64,000 nt of DNA from Epilithonimonas sp042695135 (lineage in GTDB: Bacteria; Bacteroidota; Bacteroidia; Flavobacteriales; Weeksellaceae), in assembly GCF_042695135.1 (NCBI RefSeq), contig NZ_CP170547.1, positions 992,001 to 1,056,000 on the forward strand, read 5' to 3'. Below are positions 16,601-26,925 of this stretch, in pieces. The first letter of the stretch is position 1; each line of letters starts with the position of its first letter. The notes under the pieces are model-generated. The model did no database searches. It worked only from the letters and a program-made list of their open reading frames with translations, and was not told the DNA's origin. The position numbers were made by a program, and so were the translations under genes.

Positions 16601-17801
16601 CGGGTCTCAGGCAGATATCAGAAGAACAGTGATAGAAAATGGATGGGTTTCTAATTCTACTTTGATGAGTGATGCTTATTCTGAACTTAATAACAGAACA
16701 ATTACCGGGAATTTACAGCTAATGCCTGCTAATGATCTTAGAATAGATTTTAACGTTCTTCAGAATTACAGCAGAAATTATATTCAGGGTGGTTATAATG
16801 TTACAGATGATACAGGTTACCGTGGATACAGAGATGCCTTCGGAACAGAACTGGTAACTTATTCCAATACATCCTGGACATTTAATACAGCTTTCAAAGA
16901 CGGAGCAGCGCTTTATCAGTCGATCAAAGAAAATGCATTGGCAATTTCCCAACAGTTTGAAGGCATCAGAGACAGAGATGGATTTACAGCAGGTTATTCA
17001 AAAAGTAATTCTTATGTATTGATTCCGGCGTTCAAAGCAGCGATAGAAGGCAAGTCTCCAAAACAATTAGGCAATCCGACCAAAGCCGGGACACCTTTGC
17101 CAAACTGGAAATTAGTATATTCAGGACTTAGAAATATTCCTATTATCAATAGTCAGTTCTCTAAGTTTGATGTTTTGCACTCTTACGTTTCTACATTTAC
17201 AATGTCGGGCGTTCAGTCGAGCATCGATTATTATAACAGGGATTTGAATAATTCAGAAACGGCTTATGACTCAAACGGGAACAGATATAATCCATATACC
17301 TTCTCTCAGGTTGGTTATGTAGAATCTTTCTATCCATTGATTGGTTTTGATGTAACGATGAGAAACAATATGCAGTTCCGTTTCAATTACAACAGAGACA
17401 GAACATATATGTTAGGATTGGTAAACACAACCTTGACGGAAGAATTAGGAAACGAATTTGTGGTAGGTTACGGTTATATTTTGAAAGACCTAAAGATCCG
17501 TCTTAATTATCAGGGCAAATCCAGAGATGTGAAAAGTGATCTTAATATGAGAGCAGATCTATCGATGAGAGACAGCAAAACCACGATCACTAATATTCTG
17601 ATTGATGATTCTCAGATTACAGGGGGTCAAAAGATCTTCAGCCTCAAATTATCCGCAGACTATAATATGTCTCAAAATCTGAACCTGAAATTCTTCTACG
17701 ATCAGATGGTGACAAAATATAAAATATCCACCGCTTTCCCATTATCTACGACCCGCGCAGGTATTACAGCCACGCTGACGTTTGGAGGAACAAGTAATTA
17801 A
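10698..17801 (+). CDS. sprA: T9SS outer-membrane translocon SprA
   Basis: The product has 2367 aa, the usual giant size of SprA (Sov). It forms the very large single-chain beta barrel through which type IX secretion cargo, including gliding adhesins, crosses the outer membrane. A signal peptide occupies about residues 1-26 (ends FAQ). The rest is Asn/Tyr/Thr-rich, with many alternating aromatic strands typical of outer-membrane barrels and no long hydrophobic helix. The frame is intact. Translation starts at GTG 10698, the only start that keeps the signal peptide. Two likely cargo proteins with T9SS C-terminal signals are at 49547 and 50683. Other T9SS genes (gldKLMN, porV) are not here. Confidence 0.95.
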   Translation: MKKNIYLYKLTLLFLVFVGFTNIFAQDSPSDSLISVRKDFSLADPIRYDAFYDIGTGMYYLYPKVGNTVVGSPIAMTFEEYKNYTMENNLRSYYEEKSLLNDLGKRRDQTDAKKKGLIPSVTIKNKMFENIFGSNKIELIPQGFASFDLGVLSQKIENPLILPQNRKSFAINIQQRIQLGITGKVGENLQLKANYDTQSGFAFENRMNMVWQAKGSWKDLQSKGLNEKGQDPEDKIIKRVEVGNISMPLSTSLIRGSQSLFGLKTEFQLGKTTGTLVFSQQQGEAKTIVAQGGGALSTFKINAIDYEDNQHYFLGHYFLDKYDESLNSYPLINSRINITRLEVWVLDQGGANLETQKPIVGIRDLGEQDGVIPSNANLGLYNAISSTLGSDRTTVSPGNVLNGNTFPGSTQPYNNDGEQYIYNGKARKLTSSEYKFNSQLGYISLNQRLNDQQFLAVSYSYTMNGSSTVYKVGEFSEENSVLITKMLKSNVAVKTSSPMWDLMMKNIYSLNTSQIQAQDFLLNVYFKDPNSGGKVNYLPGAQYTNGVAGDTNLLRLFNWDRLNINNDLQQNSKGEYGDGIFDFVNGITVDAENGRLIFTKAKPFVNYLDGILTNQDKSPYLIKDLYTKFKAQLPQEQRYTIEGRYKGSQGQGISLGAINVPQGSVKVTANGAQLVEGVDYTVDYMLGTVTIINETVKQSGQAINISLENQLTFNTQRKSFWGLNLERKFNEHLTVGATVVNYSERPLTQKVNYGQEAVSNTMAGFNMMYNNELPFLTRLTDKIPFVNTEAPSNLNFKAEGAYLIPGQSKGINDQSYIDDFEQTTSKISLKDASMWSLASRPEKNIGDVVFPQSVNNDNLNSGYGRGLLSWYTIDPRFYGVGGKAPSGINAQTLSNFASRRVQMKELYNNRDYVAGEQTLLNTFDVTYYPEQRGPYNVNPGNELVSQRWAGLMRPISVTNFVTSNIDYVEFWMQDPHADGNTLGSNPKLLLQLGNVSEDVLKDGKLQYENGLPTATTATNTSTTNWGTQPSQYPILYAFSTEGDERTQQDLGYDGLNGTQEQQKFGVNFVNPVTNELDPASDNFVFYLSDQFQGNLASSLTERYKYFRGPEGNSAANTLEVSTQTPDAEDVNRDYNLDQTENYNQYTIDLAPSSLVLGENKIVDVKEVDVKFENGQSKKVKWYLFRVPVAQYDGVDGTNVVEGSDESVLNNVRFARLLMKGFDQTSTLRFGSFDLVRSDWRKYSNLIASPAVPSQNEGNTPVVTDINSNLDVGSVNLEENALGTPPYVLPPGIDRQVLSGNAGAQRQNESSLYLKVTNLKGESRGVFKNTSLDMRRYKKLQLFVHAENQTNQTTINSNQVDPNAKFFIRFGSDAVDNYYEYESSLKYTPRNSTSQLDIWPTENDVNLEIENFVNAKLKRDELLRAGTENIDNRYLFPEFGDENKRIYVKGRPSIGNVTTIMLGIRNTNPVTDAGKDLILWVNEIRLSEIENKGGYAGNASLNFNLGDFAMVNANASYASVGFGAIDEKPSERSQDDNSAFSINTTVNVDKFLPEKAGLKIPVNYSYTQTMTNPKYNPLDNDVELSKAPNEAELKKVVSTYTQQRSIGVVNMRKERMNPDKKPKFYDVENINVTAIYNDDFYRDVYTKRNYKQYLKGYVEYNYTFKPYVLKPFNKMVSDTAKSYKYLRWIKEFNFNPVPTRLSFRTILDRNYNELEYRNVDALLSGNGGSDFDVIKNRNFFFGWQYSLGFNFTKSLKLEINSETKTLNDQLDVNSMNNRSIFENPFRAGRPVLYNHRAQLNYRLPFEYFPYLDFINAELSYQFQYNWNARSTASRNVVFNGVTENLGNVSQNTNAIVATSTVDIPKFFGKFNYFKKITDKMQKRRQEIDSLNNVYNTAFTKKNSKFKFKSYKFKNKLTPVQAVAYALTSFKQLDFNYNENNGIVLPGLLSAPNFYGYGQTLGGPTIGFLLGSQADIRRTVIENGWVSNSTLMSDAYSELNNRTITGNLQLMPANDLRIDFNVLQNYSRNYIQGGYNVTDDTGYRGYRDAFGTELVTYSNTSWTFNTAFKDGAALYQSIKENALAISQQFEGIRDRDGFTAGYSKSNSYVLIPAFKAAIEGKSPKQLGNPTKAGTPLPNWKLVYSGLRNIPIINSQFSKFDVLHSYVSTFTMSGVQSSIDYYNRDLNNSETAYDSNGNRYNPYTFSQVGYVESFYPLIGFDVTMRNNMQFRFNYNRDRTYMLGLVNTTLTEELGNEFVVGYGYILKDLKIRLNYQGKSRDVKSDLNMRADLSMRDSKTTITNILIDDSQITGGQKIFSLKLSADYNMSQNLNLKFFYDQMVTKYKISTAFPLSTTRAGITATLTFGGTSN

Positions 17802-17836
17802 TAAGATTTAGACCAAAGATTTCTAAATCTAATATT

Positions 17837-17873
17837 TAAAAAGAGTAAGCAAATTGTTTACTCTTTTTTTTGC
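17837..17873 (+). terminator. Terminator of sprA
   Basis: AAAGAGTAAGC and GTTTACTCTTT form an 11-bp stem (one G-U) followed by a run of T. Confidence 0.85.
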
Positions 17874-17890
17874 AATTTATTTTTATTCTA

Positions 17891-17921
17891 TTGTTATATC
17901 CTAATTATATAATTAAATTTG
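17891..17921 (+). promoter_or_regulatory. Promoter of gcvH
   Basis: TTG (17891-17893), 20 nt, TAAATTTG (17914-17921); the gcvH ATG follows 20 nt later. Confidence 0.65.
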
Positions 17922-17941
17922 CCAAAACCTAATCAAAAGAA

Positions 17942-18319
17942 ATGAACACACCATCAGAACTAAAGTACACCAAAGACCACGAGTGGGTTAAAGTAGAAGG
18001 CGACACTGCAACTATCGGAATTACAGATTATGCCCAGGGAGAATTGGGAGACATCGTATTCGTAGATGTAGACACAGTAGATGAAGATCTTAACGAAGGC
18101 GACGTTTTCGGAAGTGTAGAAGCTGTGAAAACTGTTTCCGATCTTTTCCTTCCTGTTCCCGGAACTGTTTTAGAAGTTAACGCAGATTTGGAAGATCAGC
18201 CGGAATTGCTAAACACAGACCCTTATGGTAAAGGTTGGATCATCAAATTGAAAGTTGCGGATTCTGCAGACTTTACCAAATTATTATCCGCAGAAGAATA
18301 CCAGGAAGTTGTTGGATAA
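17942..18319 (+). CDS. gcvH: Glycine cleavage system H protein
   Basis: The product has 125 aa, the full length of GcvH. It carries the lipoyl group that shuttles the aminomethyl intermediate between the P, T and L proteins of glycine cleavage. The lipoylation site is K63 in GSVEAVKTVSD. The HEWVKVEGDTATIGITDYAQ block at 13-32 is diagnostic. gcvP and gcvT are not adjacent, as is common in Flavobacteriia. It has its own TTG / TAnnTTTG promoter and runs into a VanZ-like gene whose start overlaps its 3' end, so the two are likely co-transcribed. Confidence 0.97.
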   Translation: MNTPSELKYTKDHEWVKVEGDTATIGITDYAQGELGDIVFVDVDTVDEDLNEGDVFGSVEAVKTVSDLFLPVPGTVLEVNADLEDQPELLNTDPYGKGWIIKLKVADSADFTKLLSAEEYQEVVG

Positions 18320-18680
18320 TCTCATAAACAAATATAGTAAGATCACATTGCCCATTTATTGGGCATTTCTTACTTATATGCTTTTGCGTCCGGGTGTGGA
18401 GAACAAAGAATATCCCTTTATGTTCCGGCATATAGATAAGATCATCCACTTTACCATATTTTTTCTTCTCGGATTTTTCTTCCGGCTCCGTTTCCCAAAG
18501 ACATCACTATTATATTTTTTCTTGATTCTCGTTTCTTACGCATTGCTTACAGAGATTCTGCAGGACATTATGAAATGGGGACGTTCGCTGGAAGTTTTAG
18601 ATGCCGTTGCCGATACTTTAGGCTTATCACTTTCATACTATATATATAATAGGTATACAAATTTCCAAAACCGGATTTGA
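18309..18680 (+). CDS. VanZ-like membrane protein
   Basis: The product has about 123 aa with four hydrophobic helices. It carries the VanZ-like features of a HxDKxxHF motif (HIDKIIHFTIFF) and a C-terminal RSLEVLDAVADTLG segment. Function of such short VanZ-like proteins is unknown; they are not evidence of glycopeptide resistance here. The first ATG in frame is 18255, which would overlap gcvH by 65 nt and add residues not expected in the family. TTG at 18309 (or 18312) gives a normal N-terminus (LDNLINKYSKITLPIYW) with about 11 nt overlap, so I use it. The exact start is uncertain. Confidence 0.75.
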   Translation: MLDNLINKYSKITLPIYWAFLTYMLLRPGVENKEYPFMFRHIDKIIHFTIFFLLGFFFRLRFPKTSLLYFFLILVSYALLTEILQDIMKWGRSLEVLDAVADTLGLSLSYYIYNRYTNFQNRI

Positions 18681-18766
18681 GATTTTTTTTGTGTTACAGT
18701 AAATATTAAGATTTCATAACTTTAAGGAAATTAAATTTACTGGCACAATTAATCAATTTCATAACT

Positions 18767-18956
18767 TGGGCGGCTGCCAAAAAGCCATTTCTTTCCCATC
18801 GTTATTTTTGTCACCGGGCTATCCGCTCATATCTTTTACTTTTTTTGGTATAAAATTACCATACTATATAGGAGTAGCATGACACTTCATTAGAACTTGT
18901 CTGGTAAAAATAACAAAAAAGTAAAAGGATAACCGCTGCTATCCCTGCCGCAAATC
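18767..18956 (+). repeat. Structured intergenic repeat, copy B
   Basis: Starts CTTGGGCGGCTGCC, then CACCGGGCTATCCGCT, then a variable arm with complementary ATCTTTTACTTTTTTT and AAAAAAGTAAAAGGAT segments, and ends CCGCTGCTATCCCTGCCGC. This is the same order of blocks as copy A (6902-7080). It lies between the VanZ-like gene and the rRNA promoters. The rest of 18681-19090 holds no gene I can support. Confidence 0.5.
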
Positions 18957-19095
18957 CCCATCAAATCTAAGTTTTCTATCAATTTAAGGATGTTTAACAT
19001 AATGTGGATAACTTTAGGATGACCTTTATCGTACTGTTTTACAGTTGGTTAATTACGGTAGTTTTACACAATTGTAAACTAATCATTAATTCCGT

Positions 19096-19127
19096 TTGCA
19101 TGTACAGCTTATTCCACCATATATTTG
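19096..19127 (+). promoter_or_regulatory. rRNA operon promoter P1
   Basis: TTG (19096-19098), 21 nt, TATATTTG (19120-19127). It is followed by a leader block with ACGAGAG and AGCGCAGGAG that recurs after P2-P4. Confidence 0.6.
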
Positions 19128-19231
19128 CAGAACCAAAACGAGAGTAGTGGTAGCGCAGGAGCCCAATAGAACGTATACGAGATGGATTAGGTCTTATTAA
19201 TTAAGGTTTAATTTTTTTGAAAAAAGTTTTG

Positions 19232-19259
19232 TTGGATATAAAAGAATACATTATCTTTG
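19232..19259 (+). promoter_or_regulatory. rRNA operon promoter P2
   Basis: TTG (19232-19234), 17 nt, TATCTTTG (19252-19259), then CCCAAATCGAGAG and GGAGCGCAGGAGTTGATAA. Confidence 0.7.
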
Positions 19260-19355
19260 CAGACCCAAATCGAGAGATTGGCGGAGCGCAGGAGTTGATA
19301 AGAGATACGAAATTATATAACCGTTTAGATGGTTAAAAAAAACTTCAAAAAAGTT

Positions 19356-19386
19356 TTGGTAGTTTCGGAAATGTTTTCTACTTTTG
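19356..19386 (+). promoter_or_regulatory. rRNA operon promoter P3
   Basis: TTG (19356-19358) within AAGTTTTGGTAGTTT, 20 nt, TACTTTTG (19379-19386), then CCCAAATCGAAAG and GGAGCGCAGGAGTTGATAA. Confidence 0.75.
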
Positions 19387-19479
19387 CAATCCCAAATCGA
19401 AAGGTTTACGGAGCGCAGGAGTTGATAATAAACGAGACTGTATAATCTTTAGGGGTTAGAAAAAAACTTCAAAAAAGTT

Positions 19480-19510
19480 TTGGTAGTTTCAAAAACATTT
19501 TCTACTTTTG
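19480..19510 (+). promoter_or_regulatory. rRNA operon promoter P4
   Basis: TTG (19480-19482) within the same AAGTTTTGGTAGTTT block, 20 nt, TACTTTTG (19503-19510), then CCCAAATCGAGAG and AGCGCAGGAG. Confidence 0.75.
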
Positions 19511-19604
19511 CAATCCCAAATCGAGAGAAGAGGAAGCGCAGGAGACGAGTTAAAAACATATCAAAATAACTTTCGGGTTAATTAAAAAAAACTTTAAAAA
19601 AGTT

Positions 19605-19635
19605 TTGGTAGTTTAGAAAAAACTTTTTACTTTTG
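19605..19635 (+). promoter_or_regulatory. rRNA operon promoter P5
   Basis: TTG (19605-19607) within AGTTTTGGTAGTTTA, 20 nt, TACTTTTG (19628-19635). It is the closest promoter to the 16S gene. Unlike P1-P4 it is not followed by the GCGCAGGAG leader block. Confidence 0.75.
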
Positions 19636-19710
19636 CACTCGCAAATCAGGGTCAACAATGACAGATTAAGAATCCTGAGGAGGCGAACAGAACGCAGTTC
19701 ATTGACATAA

Positions 19711-19742
19711 CATATAACAACCAAGTAAGAAAAAACCAAAGC
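19711..19742 (+). other. Left arm of the 16S precursor processing stem
   Basis: CAACCAAGTAAG and AAAACCAAAGC here are complementary to GCTTTGGTTTT and ACTCGGTTGC at 21356-21384, bracketing 16S. Such stems are cut by RNase III. Confidence 0.65.
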
Positions 19743-19786
19743 GTCAATTTTTATTAATTGAGTTGAGTATAAGGACAAACAAACAT

Positions 19787-21303
<1,517 letters not shown>

Positions 21304-21355
21304 TAGAGCGTCTTTTAGACGATAAACAAAATTAAAGAGCCTTATACTTATTAAA

Positions 21356-21384
21356 GCTTTGGTTTTTTACTCGGTTGCTTATAT
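21356..21384 (+). other. Right arm of the 16S precursor processing stem
   Basis: GCTTTGGTTTTTTACTCGG pairs with 19711-19742 upstream of 16S. The stem brings the two 16S ends together for processing. Confidence 0.65.
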
Positions 21385-21471
21385 AAAAATATAACCCCTA
21401 AAGATTAGTATCAGGGAACAAGAGATAATTAACAATTATTAATTAAAAATTAATAATTAGTAATTAGAGAG

Positions 21472-21545
21472 AGTCTCGTAGCTCAGCTGGTTAGAGCGCT
21501 ACACTGATAATGTAGAGGTCGGCAGTTCGAGCCTGCCCGAGACTA
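21472..21545 (+). tRNA. tRNA-Ile (anticodon GAT)
   Basis: Acceptor AGTCTCG / CGAGACT, anticodon loop with GAT, T arm GGCAG-TTCGAGC-CTGCC, discriminator A; CCA is not encoded. It sits in its usual place in the 16S-23S spacer. Confidence 0.97.
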
Positions 21546-21630
21546 CTAATTGAAAAGACGGGAAGATAAAAGAAAAAGAGTCAAGATTAAGTCTTGTATC
21601 TGATGTCTTTCATCTCCAAGTCTAAAACAG

Positions 21631-21707
21631 GGGGAATTAGCTCAGCTGGCTAGAGCGCCTGCCTTGCACGCAGGAGGTCAAGGGTTCGACTCCCTTATTC
21701 TCCACCA
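21631..21707 (+). tRNA. tRNA-Ala (anticodon TGC)
   Basis: Acceptor GGGGAAT / ATTCTCC, anticodon TGC in CTTGCAC, T arm AAGGG-TTCGACT-CCCTT, discriminator A at 21704, and CCA encoded at 21705-21707. It follows tRNA-Ile in the spacer. Confidence 0.97.
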
Positions 21708-21755
21708 AGTTACTGAAAAGTAACAAGAACAGAAGATTATACATTTACGAAAGAC

Positions 21756-21836
21756 AATATTTATGGACAAATGGGTCCGGCATTACAATAATGTACATAT
21801 TATTGAATGTAAAGAGTTCGACTCTCTTATATATTA
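21756..21836 (+). pseudogene. Degenerate tRNA-like element in the 16S-23S spacer
   Basis: An 81-nt stretch can be read as a cloverleaf: acceptor AATATTT / ATATATT (6 of 7 pairs), D stem GGAC / GTCC, a poor anticodon stem-loop, a long variable hairpin ACAT / ATGT, T arm AAGAG-TTCGACT-CTCTT, and discriminator A. The T arm and flank closely follow those of tRNA-Ala 130 nt upstream, with one stem pair changed from G-C to A-T on both sides. The anticodon loop lacks U33, so it is unlikely to be a working tRNA. Likely a decayed duplicate. Confidence 0.4.
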
Positions 21837-21925
21837 CTGTTTTATGACTTTAATTTAAAAGTTACGGATAGAGCCAAAAACAATATCTGTTCATTAAAGG
21901 CGTAAGAAGATAAAAGATCATTGAC

Positions 21926-21973
21926 ATTAACGATAAGAACATCACAAAGAGAAAACCGAGCGCAATTGAGCGC
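21926..21973 (+). other. Left arm of the 23S precursor processing stem
   Basis: CGATAA, TCACAAAGAGA and GCGCAATTGAGC here are reverse complements of blocks at 24811-24863 beyond 23S, in the right order for a long base-paired stem. Confidence 0.7.
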
Positions 21974-21992
21974 TTGAGTTTATAAAAATACC

Positions 21993-22014
21993 GTCTCGTC
22001 ACTTGTGACGAGAC
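21993..22014 (+). other. Perfect palindromic hairpin in the 23S leader
   Basis: Arms GTCTCGTCA and TGACGAGAC close a CTTG tetraloop, 31 nt before 23S. The outer 8 bp of each arm is identical to the palindrome at 6918-6953. Confidence 0.6.
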
Positions 22015-22045
22015 AAAAAATACTGAACTAATTAATAATTAGGAA

Positions 22046-24800
<2,755 letters not shown>

Positions 24801-24810
24801 AATTGGCAGT

Positions 24811-24863
24811 TGCTCAATTGCGCAACAAGGTTATCTCTTTGTGAACGTTTTTATCGATAATTA
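24811..24863 (+). other. Right arm of the 23S precursor processing stem
   Basis: GCTCAATTGCGC, TCTCTTTGTGA and TTATCG pair with the blocks at 21926-21973. Confidence 0.7.
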
Positions 24864-24983
24864 TTAGACTAGAAGATGATAGACTGATAGATGATAGACT
24901 TTAATAGTCTTTTTGCCTCCTATCTATTAATCTCAAATCTAATAATATAAATATATTGTACATCCTTTTGTACAAAACAGCCT

Positions 24984-25090
<107 letters not shown>

Positions 25091-25097
25091 TTTTTTT

Positions 25098-25133
25098 AAT
25101 CCTCAATCATTCATTTGATTGAGGATTTTTTTT
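25098..25133 (+). terminator. rRNA operon terminator
   Basis: AATCCTCAATCA and TGATTGAGGATT, followed by TTTTTTT, directly after 5S. Confidence 0.9.
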
Positions 25134-25399
25134 GATCCAAACTCAAATATATTCTAAGAACATTTATAAGTAAAACTGATAAAATATAAATACCGAATCC
25201 CCCACATCATAAATTGAAGGTATAAACCAATGATGTGAATTGGTAATTATTTATTATCCCTCTATCTCACTTTTAAATTAATCTGCTATTTTCTTATTCT
25301 GTATTCAAATTCGACCTTACACATAACTAATATGACTTAAAATCTGTTAATGTTATAATAAAAGTATAGATTTCATTTTTTTTAAAATCTTAATTGAGT
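25134..25399. other. AT-rich gap after the rRNA operon
   Basis: 266 bp of AT-rich sequence. I see no reading frame, repeat or strong hairpin. Confidence 0.5.
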
Positions 25400-25407
25400 T
25401 ATTTTTG
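25400..25407 (+). promoter_or_regulatory. -7 box of the thioredoxin-fold lipoprotein gene
   Basis: TATTTTTG matches TAnnTTTG and lies 18 nt before the ATG at 25426. It overlaps the farther upstream in-frame start (25405), which is therefore not used. Confidence 0.5.
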
Positions 25408-25425
25408 CACAAATTAATTTTTAAA

Positions 25426-26922
25426 ATGAAAAAATACTTATTTCTTCTTTTAATTTCTTTGATGGTGGTTTCTTGCTCCAAAGTTAAAGTTGAAGGAAAT
25501 GTAAAAGGAGGTTCTCCTTTGGAAAGAATAGAATTTATAGAAGCATCAGGTGTAGCAACACTTCCTCTTATTAATATTGGTGTTGACGAAAAAGGAAATT
25601 TTAAAGGAGACTTTAAAGCTCCAAAAAATGGAATGTATGCAATGACTTATGCCGGGAAAATGAATTTCATCTATCTTAAAAAAGGTCAGGATTTAAAGAT
25701 TTATGGTGATGCTGCAACTTTCCCTGAAATTTATAAAATCGAAGGTGATGCAAAGAAAAACAATGATTTCATAACAGCTACGCAAAAGTATATGGAGTCT
25801 TACAGTTCCAGATTAAATATGCAAATGCTGCAGAAAAAGGAATCTGAATTTTTAGCGGACATAAAAAAAATATATTCTGATCTTGAAAAAAACCTTGATG
25901 AAACTGCAGATAAATTAGGCGCAGATAGCGAAGTTGTAAAACTTAAAAAAGACGAATTAACAACTAATATATTGACATTTCTTGTTCAGTATCAATCTGC
26001 TCATGGTCAGGTTTCCGGTGATCCATCTTTTAAAGTTTCTAAAACTTTTACTGATTACGAAAAATCTCTGACAGAAAATAATGACAGAATGGTAGAGGAA
26101 TTACCCGTTTACAGAAACTACTTATTAAATAAAGTTGGTCAGGATTTCCAGAACTTTGCTGTAAAACAAAAAGACAAGGATAATGTTACGATGTCTACAA
26201 TTTTTGCCAGATACCTAGCAACAAATAAGGAGATGTCTCAAAAAACCAAAGATTATTTGCTAGCTTTTGTCATTGCTAAATTTGACCTTAATCCTTACAC
26301 AAGTGAAGTGGAAAAAGTTAAGAAAATTAGTGATGAATATATAAAAGATTCTGAAGTTAAGAAAGACCTTAACTCTGCTATTAATGCTGTGTTTGGATTG
26401 AAAAAAGGAGAGGAAGCTCCTAAGGTTACTTTACAGAAGTTGGATGGAAAATCTGGTAATTTAGAATTAAATGGAAAACCGACTTTGGTAATGACTTATG
26501 CTTCTTGGAACCCTTATATTGGGCAATCTACAATTCCTGTACTTAAAGAAGTTGTAAATTTTTACAAATCTAAAGTTAATTTTGCATTTGTAAATCTTGA
26601 TGATACTAATGAACAATTCACAAAAACAGCTAATGCAATGTTAAAAGGCATTCCTGGAACAAATTATTATGCTGAAGGTGGGTTGTCATCAGAATATGCT
26701 AAGAAATTTTTCATTTATGGATTTAAAATTCCTGGTTTCTTCTTGATTGATAAAGATGGGAAAGTGGCAAGCCAGACTTTTTATAATTTAGGTGATGCTA
26801 AGTTTGTACAGGAAATGAACAAAGTTTCTGGTCTGCAGGCGCCAACGGTTAATCCACAGGCACAATTACAAAATGATTTGTTACAACAGAATCCAAATGC
26901 AGATTCTGCAAAAACAAAATAA
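25426..26922 (+). CDS. Thioredoxin-fold lipoprotein lacking the CxxC motif
   Basis: The product has 498 aa with a lipoprotein signal (hydrophobic core LFLLLISLMVVS, Cys as the next residue). The N-terminal ~120 residues are beta-rich (DUF4369-like), the middle is helical, and the C-terminal part (about 330-480) follows a TlpA/AhpC-type thioredoxin fold (GEEAPKVTLQKLDGK, then VMTYASWNPYIGQS, then FFLIDKDGKVAS). Where TlpA proteins have WCxxC, this one has SWNPYIG with no Cys, so it cannot do dithiol chemistry; a chaperone or binding role is inference. rlmD starts 3 nt after its stop. A distant relative with an intact CSHC is at 8-1288. Confidence 0.8.
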   Translation: MKKYLFLLLISLMVVSCSKVKVEGNVKGGSPLERIEFIEASGVATLPLINIGVDEKGNFKGDFKAPKNGMYAMTYAGKMNFIYLKKGQDLKIYGDAATFPEIYKIEGDAKKNNDFITATQKYMESYSSRLNMQMLQKKESEFLADIKKIYSDLEKNLDETADKLGADSEVVKLKKDELTTNILTFLVQYQSAHGQVSGDPSFKVSKTFTDYEKSLTENNDRMVEELPVYRNYLLNKVGQDFQNFAVKQKDKDNVTMSTIFARYLATNKEMSQKTKDYLLAFVIAKFDLNPYTSEVEKVKKISDEYIKDSEVKKDLNSAINAVFGLKKGEEAPKVTLQKLDGKSGNLELNGKPTLVMTYASWNPYIGQSTIPVLKEVVNFYKSKVNFAFVNLDDTNEQFTKTANAMLKGIPGTNYYAEGGLSSEYAKKFFIYGFKIPGFFLIDKDGKVASQTFYNLGDAKFVQEMNKVSGLQAPTVNPQAQLQNDLLQQNPNADSAKTK

Positions 26923-26925
26923 TTA

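Larger units (their letters stand above)
19128..19640 (+). repeat. Tandem promoter-leader repeat, period about 125 bp
   Basis: Successive -7 boxes at 19252, 19379, 19503 and 19628 are 127, 124 and 125 bp apart, and each repeat carries the same -33 block, -7 box and (except the last) the same downstream leader. The array arose by tandem duplication and increases the number of RNA polymerase entry sites for the rRNA operon. Confidence 0.75.

Noticed and set aside
18309..18680. VanZ-like gene as glycopeptide resistance
   Set aside because: Short VanZ-like proteins are widespread; no vanHAX genes nearby and gram-negative background.
19003..19011. DnaA box TGTGGATAA upstream of the rRNA promoters as a sign of oriC
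   Set aside because: Only one box, no cluster, no dnaA or AT-rich unwinding layout; a single match is expected by chance.
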